From positions 57,505 through 121,504 of the forward strand of contig NZ_PDCP01000011.1 in the NCBI RefSeq assembly GCF_002553505.1: DNA of 64,000 nucleotides, read 5' to 3'. The notes below the pieces were generated by a model. That model had not been told where the DNA came from, made no database searches, and saw nothing but the letters and a program-made list of their open reading frames with translations. The translations under genes were made by a program, and so were the position numbers. Below are positions 46,945 to 55,605 of the stretch, one piece after another (position 1 is the stretch's first letter; each line of letters opens with the position of its first letter). This DNA is from Mycolicibacterium agri (lineage in GTDB: Bacteria > Actinomycetota > Actinomycetes > Mycobacteriales > Mycobacteriaceae).

Positions 46945-47192
46945 GACGCCACCTCCTGGTCCCCGAAGACGCCGTATTCACGCATGGTGGCCAAAGTCGT
47001 CATCGCGGTGGCCTCATCCATCCGCGTCAACGCGAACCCGGCGTGCACGATCGTGTAGTCGCCGACCGCGAGATCGGGAAGGTAGGCGAGGCAGGCGTTC
47101 CGCGTCTGATCGCCGAAGTCGATCCTGGCGAATCTGCCACCCTCGGGCTCGTCCCAGATCTCGACGATTCGGCCGGGAATCCCTAGGCACAT
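46941..47192 (-). CDS. hypC: Hydrogenase maturation chaperone HypC, first copy
   Basis: 83 residues, MCLGIPGRIVEIWDE with Cys2 and GDYTIVHAGFALTRMDE. Start overlaps the hypF stop by 10 bp. Probably specific for one hydrogenase large subunit, with the second copy serving another. Confidence 0.94.
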   Translation of the reverse strand: MCLGIPGRIVEIWDEPEGGRFARIDFGDQTRNACLAYLPDLAVGDYTIVHAGFALTRMDEATAMTTLATMREYGVFGDQEVAS

Positions 47193-49519
47193 GGGGTGCC
47201 TCCTTCCTCGAGTGCGGTGAGCATCGACACTGCCGCCTGCCCCAGTGCCAAACCACCGTCGTTGGGCGGCACGACGCGGTGGGTGAGGACGGTGAAACCG
47301 GCTTGCTCAAGCAGTTCCGTGCATGCCTGTAGCAGCAGGACATTTTGGAAGACACCCCCGGTCAATCCGACCAGCCGGATGCCTCCCGCGACGCGACCGA
47401 CGACCTCGGCGACGGCCACGGCGACAGCGTGATGAAAAGCCGCCGCGACCTGGGCGGGTTCGACGCCGTCGTGCAGGGCCGACACGATCCCGGTGATCAG
47501 CGGCGCGGGGTCCAGAATCGCGTCGCGCGTCACGTCGAAACCGATCGGCACTCGTGCGCGTTTCACCGTGGCGGCCAACGCCTCCAGTTCGATAGCCGCC
47601 TGGCCCTCGTAGGTGATCTGCTGGCGCACATCGAGCAGCGACGCCACGGCATCGAAAAGCCTGCCCATGCTGGACGTCGGGGTGGTACCGCGGCCGGTGG
47701 CGAATTGTGTTTGCAGCAACCGCATCTCGGCGGTGGTGGCGGCGCGGACGGGAGCCAACTCGGCGCTGAACCCCACGCGCGCGTGCCACAGATGTGCGAG
47801 CGCCATCCGCCACGGATTGCGGACGGCGGCATCGCCACCCGCCAACGGCACCTCGGCGAGGTGGCCGACGCGGGTGAATCGGTGGCTGTCGTGGTCGAGC
47901 CGCAGGATCTCGCCGCCCCAGACCGTGTCGTCGCAGCCGTATCCGGTGCCGTCGAACGCGACACCGATGACGGGCTCGCCGAGCCTGCCGTGTTCGGCGA
48001 GCAGCGATGCGACGTGGGCGTGGTGGTGCTGGACCAGGTCGAGGTGGCGTTCGTCGGCGTTGTGCTCAGCCCAGTTCCGTGTCACGTACCGCGGGTGTAG
48101 GTCCGCGGCCAGTCGCGTGGGCTGGCCGCGCATTTCGGTCAGTTGGCGCACGGACTGGTTGAACGCCTTCAGCGTCGCCACGGTGCCCATGTCGCCGATG
48201 TGGGCCGAGCAGAACGCGCGCCTGCCGTCGGTGAGGCAGAACGTGTTCTTGAGCTCCCCGCCCACCGCGAGAACCCTTGCGTTGTGCTGGCCGAGGTCGA
48301 CGGGAAGCGGCACGTAGCCGCGCGACCGCCGGATCGGAAGCTCGCGGTCGCCGTCGGCGCCCCGAACCACCCGGACGACGGAATCGTCGCACGGCACGTG
48401 GATGGGTCGGTTGTGGTCGAGCACTCCGTCGGCCAGTGCAGGCAACCGCTTTTCGGCGTCATCGGCGGTGTAGCAGATCGGCTCGTCCGAGCGATTGGCA
48501 CTGGTCAACACGATTGCGTCGAACAGCGGTTCGGGCGCGGCCATCAGCAGGTGATGAACGGGGGAGTACGGCAGCATCAACCCGATCAGCCGGCTGTCGG
48601 GTGCCACGCCCGGCGCCACAGGGGCGTCGGGCGTGCGTGTCAGCAGCACGATCGGCCGGGCAGGGCTGGTCAGGATGCGGGCCTCGGCATCGCTGATGTC
48701 GGCGTAGCGCGCGGCCACTTCGAGGTTTCTGACCAGCACGGCAAAGGGCTTGCCTCTGCGGGCTTTCCGCTGCCGTAACTCGGTGACCGCGCTCGGATTG
48801 TCGGCGGCACACGCCAGGTGGTAGCCGCCGATGCCCTTGATCGCGACGATGCCGCCGTCGCCGATCAGGCGTTGCGCGGCGGCGATTGCGGTGTCGGAGC
48901 CGGTGATGTGCACGCCGTTGCCGTCGAACCACAGCGACGGCCCGCAGTCGGGGCATGCGATGGGCTGGGCGTGAAAGCGCCGGTTCGACGGATCGTGGTA
49001 CTCGGCGGCGCAGCGGTCACACATCGCGAACTCGGCCATCGTGGTGGTCGGCCGGTCGTAGGGAAGGCCTTTGATGATGGTGAACCGCGGCCCGCAGTTG
49101 GTGCAGGTGATGAAGGGATGGCGGTGGCGCCGGTCGGCGGGATCGAACAGCTCCCTGACGCAGTCGCCGCACACCGCGACGTCGGCGGGAATCGCGGTGG
49201 GCGCGGCGGCCTCCGTTCGGCTCGCCACGATCTGGAATCCGTTGTCCTGGGCTGTCTCCGGAGTGACCGGGGCACTGGACACGCTGCTGATGACCGCCAA
49301 CGGCGGCGCCTCGGTGACGAGCCGATCACCGAACTCGGCGACCGCGCTGTCCGGACCCTGCACCTCGATGAACACCGCCGTCGAGTCGTTTCCGACGAAC
49401 CCCGTCAGCCCGAGTCCGGTGGCGATGCGGTGCACGAACGGCCGGAACCCGACGCCCTGTACCACGCCGGTCACGGTGAACCGGCGTCGCACCGACTGGA
49501 TTTCCGGGGCGTGGGTCAT
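47183..49519 (-). CDS. hypF: Carbamoyltransferase HypF
   Basis: 778 residues. Order: acylphosphatase domain (about 10-95; VVQGVGFRPFVHRIA), two zinc-finger pairs (CGDC...CTNC, CDRC...CPDC, about 116-190), YrdC-like domain (GIGGYHLACAADN), and a Kae1-like C-terminal domain (QHHHAHVASLLAEHG, FDGTGYG). Converts carbamoyl phosphate to carbamoyl-AMP and passes the group to HypE. Stop and start overlap both neighbours. Confidence 0.96.
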   Translation of the reverse strand: MTHAPEIQSVRRRFTVTGVVQGVGFRPFVHRIATGLGLTGFVGNDSTAVFIEVQGPDSAVAEFGDRLVTEAPPLAVISSVSSAPVTPETAQDNGFQIVASRTEAAAPTAIPADVAVCGDCVRELFDPADRRHRHPFITCTNCGPRFTIIKGLPYDRPTTTMAEFAMCDRCAAEYHDPSNRRFHAQPIACPDCGPSLWFDGNGVHITGSDTAIAAAQRLIGDGGIVAIKGIGGYHLACAADNPSAVTELRQRKARRGKPFAVLVRNLEVAARYADISDAEARILTSPARPIVLLTRTPDAPVAPGVAPDSRLIGLMLPYSPVHHLLMAAPEPLFDAIVLTSANRSDEPICYTADDAEKRLPALADGVLDHNRPIHVPCDDSVVRVVRGADGDRELPIRRSRGYVPLPVDLGQHNARVLAVGGELKNTFCLTDGRRAFCSAHIGDMGTVATLKAFNQSVRQLTEMRGQPTRLAADLHPRYVTRNWAEHNADERHLDLVQHHHAHVASLLAEHGRLGEPVIGVAFDGTGYGCDDTVWGGEILRLDHDSHRFTRVGHLAEVPLAGGDAAVRNPWRMALAHLWHARVGFSAELAPVRAATTAEMRLLQTQFATGRGTTPTSSMGRLFDAVASLLDVRQQITYEGQAAIELEALAATVKRARVPIGFDVTRDAILDPAPLITGIVSALHDGVEPAQVAAAFHHAVAVAVAEVVGRVAGGIRLVGLTGGVFQNVLLLQACTELLEQAGFTVLTHRVVPPNDGGLALGQAAVSMLTALEEGGTPCA

Positions 49520-50703
49520 CGGCGCCGCCAGAGCACGACCCTGTTGTTGCCGGAGTCGGCCACCGCGAGCCGATCACCCTGCAGCCACATCCCGTACGGC
49601 CAGCACAGTGAGTCGGGGGTGACTGCGCTCCACCGGTTTTCGCCGTTGGCCTCGAAGGACGGCTGAGCCAGCACGTAGTCGGCCGGACGCCCGTCGTCGG
49701 GCACTCCGTCCCACAGGAGCACGCGGTTGTTGGCGGTGTCGCTGACCGCAAGCTGCTCGTCGCCACCGACAGCATCCAAGCTGACCGCATACGGGAACCG
49801 GAAACGGTTGCCGCACTGGGGCCCATACGGCCATTCGCCTGCCGACGCGAAATCGGGCTGCCCCAACAGCAGATCGGCGGGTCGGTCGCCGAGGGGAAGC
49901 GGTGACCAGCCCACGACGCGATGGTCACCGGCGTCGGCGATCAACAGCAGCCCCTCGTGACCGCTGATGCTGTGCGGCCACCGGAAACTCGCAGGCCCGA
50001 CGCGCTCGCCGCGATTCTCCTCGCGGCTGGAGTTGTCGGGTTGGCCGAGGACGATGTCGGCGGGCCTGCCGTTGTCGGGTAGGCCGCCGCTCCAGCCGAG
50101 CACCCGGCGGTTGCCGGTGTCGGCGACCCAGAACACCGAGCCGATGACGGCGATCCCGAACGGCCAGTACATTGTCGACGCCGAGCACTGCGCGCCCGCG
50201 TTCGGCTCCACTTCGGTGAAGTTCGGTTGGCCAAGCACCAGATCAGGTGGAGTCCAGTCGATTTCGGGAATCCGATCCCACACAAGAATGCGGTGATGCC
50301 AGGCGTCTGCGACGATCAGCCGGCCCTCGTGGATGAGCACGCCGGTGGGCAGGTCCATGCCGTTCTCGGGGCCACGGCCCGCCGCGGCCCGCCCCTCCGT
50401 GCTCCCGTCCGGCTGACCGAGCACGACATCTGCTGGCTGTTCGTCGTCGGTGGGCACCTCATGCCAGATCAGCACCCTGTGATTGCCCGAGTCGGCGACC
50501 ACCAGATGGTCGTCGTCGAAGAAGACGCCGCGCGGCGAGTACATCCACGCCCTGGTCGGGTTGGCCGGAGGCAGGGCAAGACCGCCGGGAGCGGGCGCCC
50601 CCAGCCAGACGTCGGGCACCCAGCCCCCGGAGAGGTCCGCACCACATGCGTTTTCGGCAAGCGGAGCGGGATGCAGGCTGGCGCGCACCGTCAGCTTCGT
50701 CAT
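49516..50703 (-). CDS. NHL-repeat beta-propeller protein of the hyp operon
   Basis: 395 residues from ATG 50703 (a longer frame to 50784 lacks coupling). Six near-identical NHL-type repeats, each with VADxGNxRVLxW and a following PADxVLGQPxF, predict a six-bladed propeller. No signal peptide, so cytoplasmic. NHL proteins recur in actinobacterial hydrogenase clusters with no known job; scaffolding or electron-carrier docking is a guess. Overlaps hypF and the NifU-Rieske gene by 4 bp each. Confidence 0.85.
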   Translation of the reverse strand: MTKLTVRASLHPAPLAENACGADLSGGWVPDVWLGAPAPGGLALPPANPTRAWMYSPRGVFFDDDHLVVADSGNHRVLIWHEVPTDDEQPADVVLGQPDGSTEGRAAAGRGPENGMDLPTGVLIHEGRLIVADAWHHRILVWDRIPEIDWTPPDLVLGQPNFTEVEPNAGAQCSASTMYWPFGIAVIGSVFWVADTGNRRVLGWSGGLPDNGRPADIVLGQPDNSSREENRGERVGPASFRWPHSISGHEGLLLIADAGDHRVVGWSPLPLGDRPADLLLGQPDFASAGEWPYGPQCGNRFRFPYAVSLDAVGGDEQLAVSDTANNRVLLWDGVPDDGRPADYVLAQPSFEANGENRWSAVTPDSLCWPYGMWLQGDRLAVADSGNNRVVLWRRR

Positions 50704-51614
50704 GGCCCGACTCGAATCCAGATCTGCCCGTTGTCCGTTCGCAGCGGAAGCTGTTCGAGTTGGGCCGCGGGCGCGGTCAGGCATTCACCGGATGTCGCGT
50801 CGTAGCAGAAGCCGTGCCACGGGCACGTCAGCGTGCCGTTGTCCATGTCGACCACGGCGTTGTCGAGCGGAAGTGCCTCGTGGGCACACTCATTGACATA
50901 TGCGGTGAGTCTCTGGTCGAGCTTGACGACGATGACGCTGACGTCTCGTCCGCTGCCGGTCCTGAGTTCGAATGTGGCGATGCCGCCGTCGGGAACGTCG
51001 GTGACCGGGCCGGCTTTCGCCCAGCCCTCCTCGACACGGCGACGCGCAGGGAACAGCGAATCCGTCGGGATCAACGTGGGTTCGGGCTCATTGGCGAGCA
51101 CATGAACGGCTGTGATGGACGGGACGCCTTCGACGAGCGCCGTCTCCACCAGGTTGCGCAGAGTCACCGACGACATCGAGCAGCCGTTGCACGCACCCTG
51201 CAGACGGACATAAGCGGTGCCGTCCTCGACCCGCACCAGCGTGACATCACCGCCGTGCCCCTGCAATTGCGGACGCACCGACTGCAGCACCCTGTTGGCG
51301 TGTGTCGTCGGATCCGGTCGCACGATCTCGTGCAGCGACAGCAGCAGGTGAACAACCGGGTCGTCGACCAATTCGAACAACGCCGAACGTGTGGCGTCGT
51401 CGGCGCGCAGCCGGCGGACGATCGTGATCAACCCGGCGCGGTGAATGGCCTCGATCGCATGCTTCATCTCCTCGGCCACGGCGCGCGCCGACGGATCGAG
51501 GTCAGCCACAGCGGCGACCGCATCGTCGACGCGTTTGGCGAGTTCCTCGAACGTGGGTTCCTCGGGCGGCTCCGCCGGTCGGCCCGAAACCTCCTTGACC
51601 GCTGTGGTCATCAT
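50700..51614 (-). CDS. NifU C-domain fused to a Rieske [2Fe-2S] domain
   Basis: 304 residues from ATG 51614 or 51611. Middle: a NifU-like Fe-S scaffold domain (VRPQLQGHGGDVTLVRV, CNGCSMSS). C-terminus: a Rieske domain with CAH and CPWH ligand pairs (NECAHEALPLDN, TLTCPWHGFCYDATSGECL). N-terminal 80 residues are helical. Could deliver Fe-S clusters to, or pass electrons for, the hydrogenase system; both are inference from domain content. Confidence 0.9.
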   Translation of the reverse strand: MMTTAVKEVSGRPAEPPEEPTFEELAKRVDDAVAAVADLDPSARAVAEEMKHAIEAIHRAGLITIVRRLRADDATRSALFELVDDPVVHLLLSLHEIVRPDPTTHANRVLQSVRPQLQGHGGDVTLVRVEDGTAYVRLQGACNGCSMSSVTLRNLVETALVEGVPSITAVHVLANEPEPTLIPTDSLFPARRRVEEGWAKAGPVTDVPDGGIATFELRTGSGRDVSVIVVKLDQRLTAYVNECAHEALPLDNAVVDMDNGTLTCPWHGFCYDATSGECLTAPAAQLEQLPLRTDNGQIWIRVGP

Positions 51615-51972
51615 GCACCCCCGGACTCTTCGGTCACCGAAAGCACCTGCCGGCGCGCTATCTCGTCGAGAACACCGCGCACGGTGCGCACCGAATCGTT
51701 GTCTCCTAGCTCCTCGAACAGGAACCGCGCCTCGTACAGCTTGGCCTTGGCCTCGTCGAAAACCCCGAGGTGTCGCTGATCACGTCGGCGCGGCGCAGCA
51801 TGCCGTCGAGGCCTTGGATCACGGTCGCCAGCAAATCAGCATGATCAAGTATCACACCGAGGGAGGCCGCCACCTGGGGGTCATAGAGCCGTTGGATCAG
51901 CTCGTCGCCGGGTGAATCCTCGATGAGCTCGTCCCCCTCGGAGCTCACCGCCAAGGCTGCGTGCGTCGCCAC
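51611..51972 (-). pseudogene. Small helical protein, first gene of the hyp operon, with a -1 frameshift
   Basis: Starts at GTG 51972 behind AGGAGG. The first frame reads ELIQRLYDPQVAASLGVILD and then HADLLATVIQGLDGMLRRAD before degenerating. The -1 frame continues as FDEAKAKLYEARFLFEELGD and ends TEESGGA at 51613, overlapping the next start (ATGA). The break is at GGGGTTTT (about 51768-51775): a fifth G would restore one frame, or a -1 slip on G-GGG would give the fused product of about 120 residues. The first half resembles DUF1641 proteins and the second a TPR-like helix pair, both weak. May be a sequencing error, true mutation or recoding. Confidence 0.65.
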
Positions 51973-51991
51973 CAAAACCTCCTCATTCCGG

Positions 51992-52007
51992 TGTGTGCGT
52001 GGTCACA
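51992..52007. promoter_or_regulatory. CRP-like site in the hyp/AraC divergent promoter
   Basis: TGTGTGCGTGGTCACA, one mismatch from TGTGA-N6-TCACA, 20 bp upstream of the first hyp-operon start. Position would suit repression or a leader site for the minus-strand operon. Confidence 0.45.
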
Positions 52008-52043
52008 CGGTAGCGATGTTCGGCGGCTGCGCCTATCGGTTTC

Positions 52044-52096
52044 GCGCAAATACTGTCAGAATTGCGCAGTCTTGTGTGTGTTGAAGCGCGCAATAC
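52044..52096. promoter_or_regulatory. Repeated GCGCAA half-sites, candidate AraC operator
   Basis: GCGCAAATAC (52044-52053) and GCGCAATAC (52088-52096) in direct orientation with TTGCGC inverted between them (52062-52067). They lie between the divergent hyp operon and the AraC gene, where a regulator of both would bind. Confidence 0.45.
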
Positions 52097-52111
52097 GTCG
52101 AGGAGTCTTGA

Positions 52112-52177
52112 ATGATCGCAGAGAACCATCCAACGAAAGATCAATCCGTCGAAGTATGGGCCGCCACGGACAGCTAA
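52112..52177 (+). CDS. 21-codon leader ORF coupled to the AraC gene
   Basis: ATG 52112 has a near-ideal ribosome-binding site (GAGGAG 52100-52105, 6-nt spacer). It encodes MIAENHPTKDQ and ten more residues, and its TAA overlaps the next ATG (TAATG, 52175-52179). The AraC ATG itself lacks a good site, so translation of AraC may depend on this leader. No runs of a single amino acid as in attenuators. Confidence 0.6.
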   Translation: MIAENHPTKDQSVEVWAATDS

Positions 52178-53232
52178 TGTCGCGGCTTACCCGGCTGGGC
52201 TTCATCGACACTCGTCGCACCGCCAATCCGGTGCGACGAAAGGTTCGTTCGCGCGGGGTACCGCCCGCGCTGGCAAACTCCGAGATCTTCTACACCGAGA
52301 GTGTGCGCGAGGCCATGGCGCTGCTCGGGAAGGCGCTCGCACCTGGCCGGATAACGGTCGGCGACGAGGCCGACGGGTTCGCCGCCACGATGCACGGGGT
52401 GCGTTTTCGCAACGTCAGCATGCTCTATCTCGATCTTCATGTGCGAGCGAGGCTCGAAATACCGGCGCTCGGACCGTATTACGGAGTCCACATGCCGATG
52501 AACGGGCGCGCGCTGTGCCAGCACAACGAGCACTCCTTCGAGGCCAACACGATCCGCGCCCTGGTGACGAACCCGGAATGCGCCCTTACCATGGACTTCG
52601 ACGACGACTCACCGCAGCTGCTGATCCGCATCGAGGAGCCCGCCCTTCGCGAGTACCTCACGCGCCTTCGCGGACGAAGGCTGGCCAAGCCCTTGGTTTT
52701 TCACCCCGAATTCGACCTGACCACCGATGTCGCCGTGCGCTGGCACGCCGCGGTGCAGCTCCTGCACACCGAGGTTTACCACACCGGATCGCTCGTTCAG
52801 CAGGGCCACGGCATCGACGGGGTTGAGGAACTGTTGATGAACAGCCTTCTATACATTCAGCCGTCCAACTACCACGACGAGTTCGTGCGCTCGGCGCCCG
52901 ATCCCGGCTCGCGGGTGGTTCAGGATGCCATCCGCTACATCGATGCCCACCTGGCCGAACCCCTCACGATGGAGCAGATCGCCCGTGAGGTGCACATGAG
53001 CGTTCGGTCGATTCAGCAGGGCTTTCGCGACGAGTTGGGGATGTCACCCATGGCGTATGTCCGCGAGCGCAGGCTCGAGCGGGTGCACCACGAACTGACC
53101 GATGCGCTGCCGTCCGACGGCGTCACCGTCACCGATGTGGCAACCCGTTGGGGTTTCCATCATCTCGGCAGCTTCGCGGTCGAGTATCGGAAGAGATTCG
53201 GACGAACTCCGTCGGAAACGTTGCGCCAGTAG
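52177..53232 (+). CDS. AraC-family transcriptional regulator
   Basis: 351 residues from ATG 52177 (coupled to the leader ORF); in-frame ATG 52156 is an alternative. N-terminal AraC-binding-like cupin domain (about 30-200, YYGVHMPMNGRALCQHN); C-terminal double HTH (about 245-350, EPLTMEQIAREVHMSVRSIQQGF; VTDVATRWGFHHLGSFAVEYRKRFG). Lies between the divergent hyp operon and hypA-hypB-fbp-prk, hence a candidate regulator of both. Confidence 0.88.
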   Translation: MSRLTRLGFIDTRRTANPVRRKVRSRGVPPALANSEIFYTESVREAMALLGKALAPGRITVGDEADGFAATMHGVRFRNVSMLYLDLHVRARLEIPALGPYYGVHMPMNGRALCQHNEHSFEANTIRALVTNPECALTMDFDDDSPQLLIRIEEPALREYLTRLRGRRLAKPLVFHPEFDLTTDVAVRWHAAVQLLHTEVYHTGSLVQQGHGIDGVEELLMNSLLYIQPSNYHDEFVRSAPDPGSRVVQDAIRYIDAHLAEPLTMEQIAREVHMSVRSIQQGFRDELGMSPMAYVRERRLERVHHELTDALPSDGVTVTDVATRWGFHHLGSFAVEYRKRFGRTPSETLRQ

Positions 53233-53277
53233 TGCGGCCACGATGTATGGTCGTCGTTTGATTCGAGGAGGCCGGCT

Positions 53278-53613
53278 GTGCATGAACTCTCGATCTGCAG
53301 CTCGATTGTCGGAATAGTGAAAAAGCACGCCGCCGGGCGCGAGGTGCGAACGGTTCACGTCCGCATCGGAGCGATGCGCCAGATCGTTCCCGACACGCTG
53401 ACGTACTGCTGGTCTCTTGTCACCGAGAGCTCCGAGCTCGCCGGTGCCGAACTGGCGATCGAACGGATTCCGGCCAAGATTCGGTGCACGAGCTGCGGCC
53501 GTGAACAGGTGCTCGACGAGTTGGCGATGGCATGCCAGGAGTGCACGGGCTCGGTCGATCTCGTCGAAGGCGACGAATTCATGATCACATCATTGGATCT
53601 CGCGGAGGTGTGA
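53278..53613 (+). CDS. hypA: Nickel-insertion protein HypA
   Basis: 111 residues from GTG 53278, preceded by GAGGAGG. MHE start supplies the nickel ligand His2; zinc site Cys70-Cys73 (CTSC) and Cys86-Cys89 (CQEC). Hands Ni to the hydrogenase large subunit with HypB, whose gene starts 3 bp after the HypA stop. Confidence 0.95.
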   Translation: MHELSICSSIVGIVKKHAAGREVRTVHVRIGAMRQIVPDTLTYCWSLVTESSELAGAELAIERIPAKIRCTSCGREQVLDELAMACQECTGSVDLVEGDEFMITSLDLAEV

Positions 53614-53616
53614 GAC

Positions 53617-54435
53617 GTGGGTAGGTTCCATCGGCACGACGGCGACACCGACTGCCATCACCACCACCATGACCATGAACACGATCATGACCACCACCAT
53701 GACCATGATCACGACCACGGTGATCACTCCGGGTACGCCACGGCATCCGAGCGGGTGGTGGTGCTCGAGCGGATCTTCGACGAGAACGACCAGATGGCCG
53801 CGGCCAACCGCAGGGACTTCGACTCCGCTGCCCTCACCGCGATCAACCTGATGTCCTCGCCAGGAGCGGGCAAGACGACGGTGCTGCGAGAGACGCTGAG
53901 CAGGCTGCAGGGACGGCTGCGGGTCGGCATCGTCGAAGGCGACATCGAGACCAGCATCGATGCGGATCGGCTGGCCGGCTTCGGTGCGGCGATCTCGCTG
54001 ATCAACACCTCGGACGGATTCGGTGGCGAATGCCATTTGGACGCACCGATGGTGCGGTCCGCACTGCCCCGTCTGCCGTTGGCCGATCTTGACCTGCTGA
54101 TCATCGAGAACGTCGGGAACCTGGTGTGCCCAGCGGAATTCGATGTCGGCGCACATTCTCAGGCCATGGTGTACTCGGTCACCGAGGGTGAGGAGAAGCC
54201 GCTCAAGTACCCGGTGATGTTCCGGTCCGCCGACCTGGTGATCGTCAACAAGATCGACCTGATTCCGCATCTCGACTACGACCTGTCGCTGTTCTACGCC
54301 AACCTCAAGGCGGTCAACCCCGGCGTTGCGGTGATCGAAACCAGCGCGCGGACCGGTCAAGGGATCGACGAATGGTGTGACTGGCTGCTGGACAGGCACC
54401 GGTCGTTGCACGCCAGCAGCCCTTTAGGGGGCTGA
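53617..54435 (+). CDS. hypB: Nickel-binding GTPase HypB
   Basis: 272 residues from GTG 53617. A His-rich nickel-storage region (residues 14-37, His/Asp almost throughout), then a SIMIBI GTPase with P-loop SSPGAGKTT (80-88), [27 protein letters not shown] (Ni/Zn-binding Cys), and NKID. Supplies and regulates Ni insertion. Confidence 0.96.
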   Translation: MGRFHRHDGDTDCHHHHHDHEHDHDHHHDHDHDHGDHSGYATASERVVVLERIFDENDQMAAANRRDFDSAALTAINLMSSPGAGKTTVLRETLSRLQGRLRVGIVEGDIETSIDADRLAGFGAAISLINTSDGFGGECHLDAPMVRSALPRLPLADLDLLIIENVGNLVCPAEFDVGAHSQAMVYSVTEGEEKPLKYPVMFRSADLVIVNKIDLIPHLDYDLSLFYANLKAVNPGVAVIETSARTGQGIDEWCDWLLDRHRSLHASSPLGG

Positions 54436-54529
54436 CGGCAGGGCGCCGCGGGCTGGATGGAACCGATCCCCCCTGGTCCCCACCCGGGAGGGGGATGGCC
54501 CGTCAGCGTCGGCACGCCATCCTTCTGGC

Positions 54530-55603
54530 ATGCTTACCGACCGCACCACGCTGGCCAAGTTTCTGATCGAGGAACGCCGACGTCACCCGCATGCTTCCGG
54601 TGACCTCAACGGCCTGATTCTCGACGTCGCGTTGGCGTGCAAGGCGATCTCGAACCGGGTCGCGCTCGGCGCCCTCGGCGGGGTGCTGGGGTCCGTCGAC
54701 AGCGTGAACGTCCAGGGTGAGGTGCAGCAGAAGCTGGATGTGATCGCCAACGACTACTTCATTCGCGCCACCGAGTGGAGCGGCCACGTCGCAGGCATGG
54801 TGTCCGAGGAACTCGCCGAGCCGTATCGGCTGCCCGCCGAGTACCCGCGCGGCAAGTACCTTCTGGTCTTCGACCCGCTCGACGGGTCGTCGAACATCGA
54901 CGTCAACGTGTCGGTGGGCAGCATCTTCTCGATCTTGCGGGCGCCCGAAACCGGGGCCGACCCAACCGAGCAGGACTTCCTTCAGCCCGGCAGGCAGCAG
55001 GTCTGCGCCGGCTATGCGATCTACGGACCTTCCACGATGCTCATGCTCTCGGTGGGTACCGGCGTGCACGCGTTCACCCTCGACCCGAACCTCGGCGAGT
55101 TCGTGCTGACCAAGGAATCACTTCAAATACCGTCGGCCACACGAGAGTTCGCGATCAACGCCTCGAATCAGCGGTTCTGGGAGCCAGCCGTGCAGCGCTA
55201 CGTGCGCGAGTGTCAAGCCGGACGGTCCGGGCCACGGCACAAGGATTTCAACATGCGCTGGGTTGCCTCGCTGGTTGCCGAGACGCACCGGATCCTTAAC
55301 CGCGGCGGCGTGTTTCTCTATCCGCGCGACTCCCGCGAGCCGGTTAAGGCCGGCCGGCTGCGCCTGCTCTACGAGGCCAATCCGATGGCGTTTTTAATCG
55401 AGCAGGCCGGCGGTTTGGCGAGCACAGGGCGGCAACGCGTGCTCGACGTCGTCCCTCATGAAGTGCACCAACGAATTTCGTTCGTGTTCGGCGCACGCGA
55501 GGAAGTGGAACGCATCGAGGAGTACCACCGCGAGGCCAACGAGGTGGTCTCGACGCTGCCGCTGTACGGCACGCGTGGCCTCTACCGGGTGTCGGTGGGC
55601 TAG
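54530..55603 (+). CDS. fbp: Class I fructose-1,6-bisphosphatase
   Basis: 357 residues. Class I signatures [20 protein letters not shown] and the C-terminal [20 protein letters not shown]. Mycobacteria normally use class II GlpX for gluconeogenesis, so this extra class I enzyme belongs to the Calvin cycle module. Between hypB and it lie 94 bp with a G/C-rich stem near 54468-54497 that might attenuate read-through. Confidence 0.95.
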   Translation: MLTDRTTLAKFLIEERRRHPHASGDLNGLILDVALACKAISNRVALGALGGVLGSVDSVNVQGEVQQKLDVIANDYFIRATEWSGHVAGMVSEELAEPYRLPAEYPRGKYLLVFDPLDGSSNIDVNVSVGSIFSILRAPETGADPTEQDFLQPGRQQVCAGYAIYGPSTMLMLSVGTGVHAFTLDPNLGEFVLTKESLQIPSATREFAINASNQRFWEPAVQRYVRECQAGRSGPRHKDFNMRWVASLVAETHRILNRGGVFLYPRDSREPVKAGRLRLLYEANPMAFLIEQAGGLASTGRQRVLDVVPHEVHQRISFVFGAREEVERIEEYHREANEVVSTLPLYGTRGLYRVSVG

Positions 55604-55605
55604 AG

